From assembly GCF_014640255.1 (NCBI RefSeq), contig NZ_BMGP01000008.1, positions 1-64,000 on the forward strand: a stretch of 64,000 nt of DNA. Direction: 5' to 3'. The stretch's first letter is position 1, and each line of letters starts with the position of its first letter. The notes under the pieces are model-generated. The model was not told the DNA's origin, did no database searches, and saw nothing but the letters and a program-made list of their open reading frames with translations. Below, piece after piece: positions 8,172 through 15,832 of the stretch. The position numbers and the translations under genes were made by a program. This DNA is from Subtercola lobariae (GTDB taxonomy: Bacteria > Actinomycetota > Actinomycetes > Actinomycetales > Microbacteriaceae).

Positions 8172-8573
8172 TTACGCCGGGTCGACAAGCGAGGGGGCGG
8201 GGGATTCGCTGGCACGAGCATCCAGCAGCTGGCGCAGCGTTTCGGCCTCTTGGGGTGTCACCTGGCCTACGAAGTGGGCGAGTGCCGCAGCGCGGTCGGG
8301 CTCTGCGCCCAGGGCCTGCTGCAGCAGCTCTGAGGTGTGGTCGGCACGAGTCGTGACCGCGTAGTAGAGGTGCGGGCGCACCTTGCGGTTGCGATCGACG
8401 AAACCTTTGCGCTCGAGCCGCGAAAGCACGGTGAGCATGGTGGTCAGTGCGAGCTCATTGCCGGCGCTGGTCTTGTGAGCCAGTTCGTCTCGCAATTCGG
8501 CTGCCGATACAGGTTCGTCGCTCGACCACAGTCGCTCCATGATCGATCGTTCGAGGTCACCCAGGGTTGCCAT
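8172..8573 (-). CDS. BlaI/MecI/CopY family transcriptional repressor
   Basis: The 133-residue winged-helix protein has the family pattern LGDLERSIMERLWSSDEPVSAAELRDEL, then LTTMLTVLSRLERKGFVDR (recognition helix and wing) and a C-terminal dimerisation helix region. BlaI proteins bind TACA/TGTA palindromes and are removed by M56 proteases. Two matching palindromes lie 31-71 bases upstream of its ATG (8571-8573), between it and cydA. A TAATGT -10 box (8585 to 8580) lies 6 bases before the ATG, so the mRNA is probably leaderless and the first operator overlaps its -35 region. Confidence 0.9.
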   Translation of the reverse strand: MATLGDLERSIMERLWSSDEPVSAAELRDELAHKTSAGNELALTTMLTVLSRLERKGFVDRNRKVRPHLYYAVTTRADHTSELLQQALGAEPDRAAALAHFVGQVTPQEAETLRQLLDARASESPAPSLVDPA

Positions 8574-8603
8574 GCTTTTACATTACCGCCTTTCGCAGAA
8601 TTG

Positions 8604-8644
8604 TTCTACACTCGGTAGAAGTTGCTTTTCTACACAATGTAGAA
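8604..8644. promoter_or_regulatory. Paired BlaI-type operators between blaI-like gene and cydA
   Basis: TTCTACACTCGGTAGAA (8604-8620) and TTCTACACAATGTAGAA (8628-8644) are palindromes of 17 bp with centres 24 bp apart, so they lie on nearly the same face at slightly over two helical turns. Both share the TTCTAC/GTAGAA arms. The first covers the -35 region of the repressor gene; both lie 73-113 bases before the cydA start. One dimer per site could repress in both directions. Confidence 0.8.
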
Positions 8645-8716
8645 CTACCGGATTCACCCGGGAAAACGCACAATAGTAGCTCAGAAACAGCTGAGCAGTT
8701 GACACGCGGAGGCGCT

Positions 8717-10126
8717 GTGAACGACTTGCTTGATCCGTTACTGCTGTCACGCTGGCAGTTCGGCCTGACAACGATCTATCACTTTCTGTTTGTGCCCCTC
8801 ACCATTGGGCTGGCACTGACCGCTGCCATTTTTCAAACGGCATGGGTTCGCACCAATAAGGCGCAGTACCTCCAGCTGACGAAGTTCTTCGGCAAGATCT
8901 TTCTGATCAACTTCGCCATGGGCGTGGTGACCGGCATCGTGCAGGAGTTTCAGTTCGGCATGAACTGGTCTGACTACTCACGGTTCGTTGGCGATGTGTT
9001 CGGCGCTCCGCTGGCGCTCGAGGGGTTGCTGGCGTTTTTTCTCGAGGCGACGTTCATCGGGTTGTGGATCTTCGGCTGGGATCGATTGCCGAAGAAGCTG
9101 CATCTCGCCACGATCTGGATCACCGCGCTGGCGAGCATCCTGTCGGCGTATTTCATCATCGCTGCCAACGCGTTCATGCAGAACCCGGTGGGCTACCAGA
9201 TCAACCAGGCCAAGGGCCGTGCCGAGCTGACCGACATCTGGGCGCTGTTGACGAATAAAGTGGCGCTCGCCGCGTTTCCGCACACGATCTTCGCCTGCTT
9301 CATGGTGACCGCGGCGCTCATCATCAGTGCTGCGGCGTGGCATCTGACTCGTAAACAGCACGTTGACACGATGCGCCCGGCGCTGAAGTTCGGGCTCTGG
9401 ATGATGGTGATCGCGGGTATTCTGACCATCTTCACCGGCGACCAGCTCGGGCTCGCCATGGTGCAGACGCAGCCCATGAAGATGGCTGCGGCCGAGGCGT
9501 TGTACAACACGGCGACGGGCGCGAACGCTTCGTTCTCACTGTTCACACTCGGCACGCCCGACGGGGTGAGCGAGTTGTTCTCGATTCGAATACCGTATCT
9601 GCTGTCGTTCTTGTCGACCCATACGCTGAACGGCACGGTCGAGGGCATCAACGATCTGCAGGCGCAGTACACGCAAACGTACGGGCCGGGCGACTACACA
9701 CCGATCATCTGGGTCACCTACTGGGCGTTTCGGTACATGATTCTGTTCGGCGTGCTCTCGATCGTCACTGCAGTAGCGGGTCTGTGGTTCACCCGGAAGG
9801 GTCGTGAGCCGAAGCGCTGGATGTGGAAGGTCGCCATTTGGGCTGTGCCGCTGCCGCTGGCCGCCATGATCGTGGGCTGGGTGTTCACCGAAATGGGCCG
9901 TCAACCGTGGCTCGTGTTCGGCCTGCTGAAGACCAGCGATGGCGTCTCGCCCAACACGACCGGGCTCGAGGTGCTGATTTCGCTCATCGCGTTCACGCTG
10001 ATCTACGGCATTCTGGCCGTGGTCGAATTCAGGCTCATCAAGAAAGCCGTGCACCAGGGGCCAGAAGAGCCGCCCGAACCTGACGAAGTGACGGGCGAAA
10101 TCGCCCACGAAGCGACGGTGTACTGA
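8717..10126 (+). CDS. cydA: Cytochrome bd ubiquinol/menaquinol oxidase subunit I
   Basis: The 469-residue membrane protein carries the haem b558, b595 and d sites of bd oxidase. It starts NDLLDPLLLSRWQFGLTTIYHFLFV, with the early conserved His, and has the invariant GRQPW motif at about residue 393. GTG 8717 follows a GGAGG ribosome site; upstream in-frame codons would add 50 poor residues across the operators. The quinol-binding Q loop is short, as in most Gram-positive forms. bd oxidase reduces O2 at high affinity under low oxygen or stress. It is first in a cydABDC operon. Confidence 0.95.
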   Translation: MNDLLDPLLLSRWQFGLTTIYHFLFVPLTIGLALTAAIFQTAWVRTNKAQYLQLTKFFGKIFLINFAMGVVTGIVQEFQFGMNWSDYSRFVGDVFGAPLALEGLLAFFLEATFIGLWIFGWDRLPKKLHLATIWITALASILSAYFIIAANAFMQNPVGYQINQAKGRAELTDIWALLTNKVALAAFPHTIFACFMVTAALIISAAAWHLTRKQHVDTMRPALKFGLWMMVIAGILTIFTGDQLGLAMVQTQPMKMAAAEALYNTATGANASFSLFTLGTPDGVSELFSIRIPYLLSFLSTHTLNGTVEGINDLQAQYTQTYGPGDYTPIIWVTYWAFRYMILFGVLSIVTAVAGLWFTRKGREPKRWMWKVAIWAVPLPLAAMIVGWVFTEMGRQPWLVFGLLKTSDGVSPNTTGLEVLISLIAFTLIYGILAVVEFRLIKKAVHQGPEEPPEPDEVTGEIAHEATVY

Positions 10127-10128
10127 TC

Positions 10129-11223
10129 ATGGATCTGCCTACCCTCTGGTTCTTCATTCTCGGCTTCTTCTTCATTGGGTACTTCGTGCTCGACGGGTTC
10201 GACTTCGGCGTCGGCATGACGCTGCCGTTTCTCGGTCGCGACGATACTGACCGCCGAGTGCTCATCAACACCATCGGGCCCATCTGGGACTTGAACGAGA
10301 CCTGGGTCATCGTGGCGGGAGCCGTGATGTTCGCGGCGTTCCCCGAGTGGTACGCCACGCTGTTCAGCGGCTTCTACCTGGTGATGCTCGCTATTCTGCT
10401 GGCGCTCATCCTTCGCGGGGTCTCGTTCGAATACCGGCACCAGCGGCCCGAGGCGTCGTGGAAGAGACGATTCGACCGGATGATCGTGATCGGCTCGGCC
10501 GTGCCCGCCTTCTTGTGGGGGCTGGTGTTCGCCAACGTCGTTCGGGGTGTGCCCCTTGATGCCGGTTTCAACTTCACCGGCAGTCTGCTCGACCTGTTCA
10601 ACCCGTACGCGATTCTCGGGGGGCTCACCACGCTGCTGCTGTTCTTCACGCACGGAGTGATCTTCGTGTCGTTGAAGACGTCGGGGTCGATCCATGAACG
10701 AGCTCGGGCGCTTGCCATGCGGTCGGGGCTGCTGACCATCGTGGTCGCGGCGGCGTTCTTGGTGTACACGACGGTGTCGTACGGCACTGTGTGGTCGGGC
10801 ATCCTCTCGGCCGTCGCAGCAGTGACGTTGATCGGCTCGTACATCGCGAACCTGCGGACCGCCGATCGATGGGCGTTCGCTCTGATGGCGACCACGATCG
10901 CCGTGGCGGTGCTGAGCCTGTTCGTGTCGTTGATGCCCGATGTGATGCCCGCGACGAACGACCCGGCGAACAGTCTCACGATCGCGAATGCGTCGTCGTC
11001 GGGGTACACGCTGACGATTATGAGCTGGGTGGCGCTGATCTTCGTTCCACTGATTCTGCTGTACCAGGGGTTCACGTACTGGGTGTTTCGAAAGCGGCTC
11101 AGCAGGGCGAGTATCACGGAGGAGGTTGAGCCTGGCGCTGCTGGGGCTGGTGGCGGTGGCGCTGGCGCTGGGCCGTCGGGCGCTGGGTCGTCGGGGTCTG
11201 GCGAAGCGGCGGCGAGCGCCTGA
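10129..11223 (+). CDS. cydB: Cytochrome bd oxidase subunit II
   Basis: The 364-residue protein starts 2 bp after cydA with MDLPTLWFFILGFFFIGYFVLDGFDFGVG, the conserved N-terminal block of CydB, and has GPIWDLNETWVIVAGA soon after. About eight or nine membrane segments follow. The last roughly 35 residues are a Gly/Ala/Ser-rich tail (PGAAGAGGGGAGAG and on) encoded by GC-rich near-repeats, which is not part of the usual family. Its TGA overlaps the ATG of cydD. Confidence 0.95.
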   Translation: MDLPTLWFFILGFFFIGYFVLDGFDFGVGMTLPFLGRDDTDRRVLINTIGPIWDLNETWVIVAGAVMFAAFPEWYATLFSGFYLVMLAILLALILRGVSFEYRHQRPEASWKRRFDRMIVIGSAVPAFLWGLVFANVVRGVPLDAGFNFTGSLLDLFNPYAILGGLTTLLLFFTHGVIFVSLKTSGSIHERARALAMRSGLLTIVVAAAFLVYTTVSYGTVWSGILSAVAAVTLIGSYIANLRTADRWAFALMATTIAVAVLSLFVSLMPDVMPATNDPANSLTIANASSSGYTLTIMSWVALIFVPLILLYQGFTYWVFRKRLSRASITEEVEPGAAGAGGGGAGAGPSGAGSSGSGEAAASA

Positions 11224-12998
11224 TGAAGCCTGTAGATCGGCGACTTATGCACTACGCGGCGGCCGCGCGAGCGTTTTTCGGAGTGGGTGCGGTGCTTGCG
11301 CTGGCGCAGGTGGTCTGCGTTGTCGCATTCGCGTGGCTGGTGAGTTCGATCGTGGTGTCGGCCATCGAAGGCGCGCCCCTCACCGCGCTGGCCGGCTCGC
11401 TCGCGTGGCTCGTGGTGGTCGTGCTCGTGCGTTCTGCGCTGGCATGGCTGATGGAGGTCAACGCGGCGCGCGGCGCGACTGTGGTGAAGAGTCAGCTGCG
11501 GCGTGAAGTGCTTCAGGCGCTGCCGCGGCTCGGGCCGTCGTGGCTGTCGACGCGAAACCGTGCGGCGGTGTCGACGGTGGTGACGAGTGGGTTGGATGCC
11601 CTCGACACGTATTTCTCGAAGTACTTGCCCCAGCTCATCCTGACCGTTGTCGTGACACCCGTTGTGCTCGTCGTGCTGTTTTTCTGGGATTGGGAGAGCG
11701 GCTTGACGGTGCTGCTGACGTTGCCGCTCATTCCGTTGTTCATGGTGCTGATCGGTTGGGCGACGCAGAAGGCGCAGACCGAGCAGTGGCAGCAGCTCGG
11801 CCGGCTCTCGGGCGCGTTTCTCGATGTGGTGGAAGGGCTGTCGACCCTCAAGGTGTTCGGGCGAGAAAAGCGGCAGACCGCGCGAATTCGTGCGGTGACC
11901 GACGAATACCGCTCCGCCACCATGAAGGTGCTGCGCATGTCGTTTCTGAGCGGATTCGCCCTCGAGCTGGCGGCGAGTCTGGCGGTAGCTCTCGTGGCGG
12001 TGTCGATCGGGCTCCGGCTGGTGAACGGATCGCTGGCGCTCGGCGTCGGGCTCTTCGTGCTGATGCTGGCGCCCGAGGCGTTTCTGCCGCTGCGGCAGGT
12101 GGGGGCGCAGTTTCACGCGGCGGCCGACGGGGTCGCGGCAACCGATGATGTGTTCGAGATTCTGGATGCGGCGGGGCGCGGTGCGGTGGGTGCGGATTAT
12201 TCGGCCACCCGCGCTACCCGCGCTACCCGCGCTACCCGCGCTACCCGCGCTACCCGCGCTACCCGCGTGAGTGTCTCTGACGTGAGCGTGCGATACGCAG
12301 ACCGCGTCGCGGTGGAGCATTTCTCGGCGACGTTCGCTGGCGGCGCGCTCAGTGTGTTAGCCGGGCCGAGCGGAGCCGGGAAGTCGACTCTTGTCGCAGC
12401 GCTGTTGGGCTTTGTGGAGTTCGATGGCAGCGTTCAGCTTGGCGACCGCAGAGGGGGCGGAGGAGAGTCGACACCTCTGCGCTCGATGCCCCTGCACCGA
12501 GAGGCAATCGCGTGGGCGGGCCAGCGGCCTGGGCTCCTGGCGGGGTCGATCGCGTCGAACGTGTCGCTCGGTGACGTGTCTCCGTCGGCGGCCCTCGTGG
12601 CAGAAGCGCTGAGGTTGGCTGCCGCGGGCGATCTAGCGAAGGATTTCGTGCTCGGCGTGAACGGTACCGGGCTCTCGGGCGGTCAGGCGCAGCGCGTCGC
12701 CGTGGCGCGAGCCTTCTACCGGCATCTTTCGCGCGGCTGCCCCGTGGTGGTGCTCGACGAGCCCAGTTCTGCGCTCGACAGAGCGACCGAGGCGGCGCTG
12801 ATTGCAGGAGTACGCGAGGTGGCCGAACGAGGCGCCATCGTCGTCGTCGTCTCGCATCGCCCTGCCTTTCGCACGGCGGCCGATCAGGTCGTGCGCATGG
12901 TGGCTCCCGTCGGGATCGCGGAACCGATAGCCGCTGCTGCTGCCGCTGCTGCCGCTGCCGCTACCGCTGGCGCCCCGCTCTCGGCGAAGGTCGGCTGA
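11223..12998 (+). CDS. cydD: Thiol reductant ABC exporter subunit CydD
   Basis: The 591-residue half-transporter has an N-terminal six-helix domain and a C-terminal ATPase with Walker A AGPSGAGKSTL (about residues 380-390), signature LSGGQAQRVAVARA and Walker B VVVLDEPSSALD. With CydC it exports glutathione or cysteine to the periplasmic side, needed for bd oxidase assembly; in actinobacteria the exported thiol is not established. The linker between membrane and ATPase domains holds seven Ala-Thr-Arg repeats, and the C-terminus has an 11-alanine run. It overlaps cydB by one base and cydC by one. Confidence 0.93.
   Translation: MKPVDRRLMHYAAAARAFFGVGAVLALAQVVCVVAFAWLVSSIVVSAIEGAPLTALAGSLAWLVVVVLVRSALAWLMEVNAARGATVVKSQLRREVLQALPRLGPSWLSTRNRAAVSTVVTSGLDALDTYFSKYLPQLILTVVVTPVVLVVLFFWDWESGLTVLLTLPLIPLFMVLIGWATQKAQTEQWQQLGRLSGAFLDVVEGLSTLKVFGREKRQTARIRAVTDEYRSATMKVLRMSFLSGFALELAASLAVALVAVSIGLRLVNGSLALGVGLFVLMLAPEAFLPLRQVGAQFHAAADGVAATDDVFEILDAAGRGAVGADYSATRATRATRATRATRATRATRVSVSDVSVRYADRVAVEHFSATFAGGALSVLAGPSGAGKSTLVAALLGFVEFDGSVQLGDRRGGGGESTPLRSMPLHREAIAWAGQRPGLLAGSIASNVSLGDVSPSAALVAEALRLAAAGDLAKDFVLGVNGTGLSGGQAQRVAVARAFYRHLSRGCPVVVLDEPSSALDRATEAALIAGVREVAERGAIVVVVSHRPAFRTAADQVVRMVAPVGIAEPIAAAAAAAAAAATAGAPLSAKVG
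12204..12266 (+). repeat. Seven 9-bp units inside cydD encoding (Ala-Thr-Arg)7
   Basis: The unit GCTACCCGC repeats without interruption; the first copy has GCC for GCT. It encodes residues 328-348, between the membrane domain and the ATPase. Because the unit is three codons long, copy changes keep frame and only vary the length of the basic linker. Confidence 0.97.
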
Positions 12999-14725
12999 TG
13001 CTCACCTCAGAAGTACTTCGGCTCGCCCAGCCGCGCTGGCGTGCTTTCGCACCCGGGCTGATCTTCGGTGTGCTCAGCGCGGCCGCAGCGGTGGCGTTGC
13101 TCGCAACGTCGGCGTGGCTCATCACGAGGGCGGCCGACGAGCCGCCGATACTGTTTTTGTCTGCGGCGATTGTCGGGGTTCGCGCCGCGGCGCTCGGGCG
13201 AGCATCCTTTCGGTATCTCGAGCGGCTGCAGAGTCACGACGCCGCCTTTCGCGGGCTGGCCGACCTGAGGGTATCGATCTACGAGCGGCTGATTCCGCTC
13301 GCTCCCGACGGACTGCGCGGCACCCGCCGGGGCGACCTGCTCGCACGGCTCGTGGGCGATGTGGATGAGCTGCAGAACCTTCCGCTGCGAGTGGTTCAGC
13401 CGCTGGCCACCTCGCTCATCGTGGCCGTTGCCGCTGTGGTTGGCGTGAGCATCCTGCTGCCCGCGGCCGGGCTCGCGCTCGCCGTCACCTTGGCGCTCGC
13501 CTTCGCGCTCGGCACCCTCGTGAACGCTCGCCTCGCAGGCCGCGCCGAACGCGACCTTTCGCCAGTGCGCGCCGACTTCGCCGACGGCACCCTCGACGTC
13601 GTTTCGAACCTCGACGTGCTCGTCGCTTTCGGGGCAGTGGATGCCCGGCTCGACCACCTGCGAGACACCGAGTCACGACTCACCCGCGCCGCCCTCGGTA
13701 CGGCGTCGGGTACTGGCGCGGTGGCGGGCGTGGTGTCGCTGCTGGCGGGGGCGGCGACGTTCTGCGGGCTGCTCTTCGGCGTTCCGGCGCTCGGCGTCGT
13801 GACGGGGGTGGCAGGTTCTGCGGGCGCGGCTGCTGTCGCCGCTGCCGCCGGAGCCGGTACGTTCGGCGCCGTTTTCGCCGGCGGCGCGATCGACGGGCCT
13901 GTGCTCGCGATGCTGGCGCTCGTGCCCATTGCGGTGTTCGAGGTGTTCGGCATGGTTCCGCTCGCTGTCGGAGCGTGGCGCCAGGTGCGGGTGAGCGCCG
14001 AGCGCGTCGCGCAGGCGGTGCCGACCGTGGTGCCGCCAGAGATTCCCGCGGATGTGCCCGTGCAAGATCTACGCGTGGGCGCAATCGCGTCGGCGATAGA
14101 GCTGCGCGGGCTGTCGGCCAGGTGGCCGGAAGCGCGGGGCGATGCGTTCGGAGGTGTTTCGCTGAGCATCCGGCCCGGAGATCGGGTGCTCGTCACCGGG
14201 CCGAGTGGAGCAGGTAAAACGACTCTTGCGCACGCGCTCGTGAGGTTTCTCGACTACGGAGGCGAATACACCATCGGCGGGGTGGAGGCGCGTGCGCTGC
14301 CGGCCGAGGAGGTGCGCCGCACGGTAGGGCTGTGCGAGCAGCAGCCCTACCTGTTCGACGCGAATCTGCGGCAGAACCTGCTGTTTGCGCGTGAATCTGC
14401 CACAGATCACGACCTGCTGAACGTGCTTGAGCGAGTGGGGCTGCGCGATTGGGCTCTCGAGCGTGGCGGGCTCTCGGCCCACGTCGGGGAGCGCGGCGCG
14501 CTGGTCTCGGGCGGGCAAGCTCAGCGCATCGCGCTCGCCCGGGCGCTGCTCGCAGGCTTTCCCGTGGTGATCTTCGACGAGCCGACCGCGAACGTCGACC
14601 CCGACCAGGCCGACCTTCTGCTCGCCGATCTGCTCGCGGTCGCGGGCCCTCGGCGTTCGGTGGTGCTCATCTCGCACGCGGACGTGCCGCAGGCCCTCGT
14701 AACGCAGACGCTGCGGCTCGCCTGA
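12998..14725 (+). CDS. cydC: Thiol reductant ABC exporter subunit CydC
   Basis: The 575-residue partner of CydD has six membrane segments and an ATPase with Walker A TGPSGAGKTTLAHAL (about 405-419), signature VSGGQAQRIALARAL and Walker B VVIFDEPTANVD. A Gly/Ala-rich insertion (AGSAGAAAVAAAAGAGTF) lies in a loop between membrane segments around residues 270-290. The ATG overlaps the cydD stop. The TGA stop (14723-14725) lies within the first unit of an 18-bp tandem repeat. Confidence 0.93.
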   Translation: MLTSEVLRLAQPRWRAFAPGLIFGVLSAAAAVALLATSAWLITRAADEPPILFLSAAIVGVRAAALGRASFRYLERLQSHDAAFRGLADLRVSIYERLIPLAPDGLRGTRRGDLLARLVGDVDELQNLPLRVVQPLATSLIVAVAAVVGVSILLPAAGLALAVTLALAFALGTLVNARLAGRAERDLSPVRADFADGTLDVVSNLDVLVAFGAVDARLDHLRDTESRLTRAALGTASGTGAVAGVVSLLAGAATFCGLLFGVPALGVVTGVAGSAGAAAVAAAAGAGTFGAVFAGGAIDGPVLAMLALVPIAVFEVFGMVPLAVGAWRQVRVSAERVAQAVPTVVPPEIPADVPVQDLRVGAIASAIELRGLSARWPEARGDAFGGVSLSIRPGDRVLVTGPSGAGKTTLAHALVRFLDYGGEYTIGGVEARALPAEEVRRTVGLCEQQPYLFDANLRQNLLFARESATDHDLLNVLERVGLRDWALERGGLSAHVGERGALVSGGQAQRIALARALLAGFPVVIFDEPTANVDPDQADLLLADLLAVAGPRRSVVLISHADVPQALVTQTLRLA

Positions 14726-14841
14726 CCTGCACCAGAAACCTGACCTGCGCCAGCCACCTGACTTGTACCAGCGACCTGACGTGCGCCAGCGACCTGACGT
14801 GCGCCAGCCACCTGACGTGCGCCAGCGACCTGCGCCAGCGA
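14721..14841 (+). repeat. Six 18-bp tandem units starting at the cydC stop codon
   Basis: Units of the form CCTGACGTGCGCCAGCGA start at 14721, 14739, 14757, 14775, 14793 and 14811, with a 13-base partial copy to 14841. The TGA of the first unit is the cydC stop. The 18-bp period keeps this TGA in the cydC frame in each unit. No CRISPR-like spacers are present. Confidence 0.95.
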
Positions 14842-14862
14842 CCTGGGCGTCCCGGCCTCCCC

Positions 14863-14972
14863 TGCCGCATCCCCGCCTGCTCAAGTCGGCGGCTTGGCCA
14901 CGGCCGCCAGCCGGCGCTGCCGCATCTCCGCCCGCTCAGGTCAGGGGCCTGGCCAGGGCCACCAGCCGGCGT
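14863..14972. repeat. 55-bp tandem duplication including the 3' end of the pabC-like gene
   Basis: 14863-14917 and 14918-14972 match at 46 of 55 positions by my alignment. The right copy contains the stop (14936-14938) and last 11 codons of the minus-strand lyase gene; the left copy lies downstream of that stop and is non-coding. Together with the 18-bp array it fills most of the 210-bp gap between cydC and the lyase gene. Confidence 0.9.
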
Positions 14973-15811
14973 TGCCACTCGGCAGAACGGCGGGGGTCTG
15001 CCGTGACAGCAGGGCCGCCGGGCCACGAGGTCACGAGCCGAATGCCGTACAGCGCGTTGACCGCCCAGACCTCGCAGCCGTCGAGCTGGGCTGGGGCGGA
15101 GCGCTCCTCGACCACACGCACGCCCGTCGCCTGCGCCAGAACCCGAATCGTTCGCGCGGTCACGCTGTCGACGCGCGCGAATTCGGCGGGGGGTAGGTGC
15201 AACTCGTCGCCACGCCACCACAGAACGGCCGTGGTGGTGCCCTCGATGATCTCGCCCTCGCCGGTGAGAATCACCAGGTCGTCGATGCCCTCGGCGCGCG
15301 CTGCGTCACGAAGTTTCGTGAGCCGCACGAGGTCTGGCCCCTTCACGCTCGGGATGCTCCGCGGGTCTTCTCCCTGATGAGTGCCCAGAACGGCGGTACT
15401 CGAGGGTTGTGGCGCGAGCCGCATGAGCAACGAAAGCTCCCGGCGCTTGCCGCCCCGACCAGCACCGGCACCAGCGCGGGCGCCGCTCACGCCTGCCGCA
15501 GCGCTCAACTCAACCCGCGGAAACCACCGGTGGATCGGCGGAATCGCTTCGAGCGCAGCAGCCCAAAAGGCTTCGAGCAGGGTCGGGTCGGTGTCTCCGC
15601 TGGCCAGAGCAGAGCGCACGAAACGGTCGTGGTGAAGTGCCACCGCACGGGCGCGGCCCTCATCGACGAGCCACGAGTCTGCGACCAGAAGGCGCTGCCG
15701 GGCATCCGGAACCGCAGCGAGCTGCTGAAAGGCTCCGCCCCGAAAGACGAACCGGCGAGAGGTGGGGCCGGCCGGCTCGGGGGGCGCGGCGGGAGGGGGA
15801 GGCTCGGTCAT
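14936..15811 (-). CDS. pabC: Aminotransferase class IV, probable 4-amino-4-deoxychorismate lyase
   Basis: The 291-residue PLP enzyme has the fold-type IV block EIIEGTTTAVLWWRGDELHLPP, where the Glu before GTT is the usual cofactor-contacting residue, and a conserved N-terminal Arg/His stretch (ALHHDRFVRS). Branched-chain aminotransferases and D-amino acid aminotransferases share the fold. The divergent partner encodes aminodeoxychorismate synthase, so lyase activity (release of pyruvate to give p-aminobenzoate for folate) is the best reading. The ATG is at 15809-15811; the N-terminus is Pro-rich. Confidence 0.75.
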   Translation of the reverse strand: MTEPPPPAAPPEPAGPTSRRFVFRGGAFQQLAAVPDARQRLLVADSWLVDEGRARAVALHHDRFVRSALASGDTDPTLLEAFWAAALEAIPPIHRWFPRVELSAAAGVSGARAGAGAGRGGKRRELSLLMRLAPQPSSTAVLGTHQGEDPRSIPSVKGPDLVRLTKLRDAARAEGIDDLVILTGEGEIIEGTTTAVLWWRGDELHLPPAEFARVDSVTARTIRVLAQATGVRVVEERSAPAQLDGCEVWAVNALYGIRLVTSWPGGPAVTADPRRSAEWQRRLVALARPLT

Positions 15812-15820
15812 GACACGCCC

Positions 15821-15827
15821 TACGCTA
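15821..15827. promoter_or_regulatory. Symmetric bidirectional -10 element between pabC-like and pabB
   Basis: TACGCTA reads TACGCT on the plus strand, 6 bases before the GTG of pabB, and TAGCGT on the minus strand, 10 bases before the ATG of the lyase. Both fit TANNNT. One melting region could therefore initiate transcription on both strands, giving a leaderless pabB mRNA. Confidence 0.55.
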
Positions 15828-15832
15828 ATACA

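Noticed and set aside
10374-12320. 648-codon open frame antisense to cydB and cydD
   Set aside because: GC-rich third positions of the real genes leave this frame open; its product is Arg/His-rich and matches no family, while cydB and cydD are clear.
14721-14841. Possible CRISPR array
   Set aside because: Repeats are 18 bp and directly adjacent with no unique spacers; there are no cas genes nearby.
15197-15832. N-terminal extension of pabB by 212 codons
   Set aside because: The extension is antisense to the pabC-like gene; the conserved PabB sequence begins just after the GTG at 15833, which has a -10 box at the right spacing.
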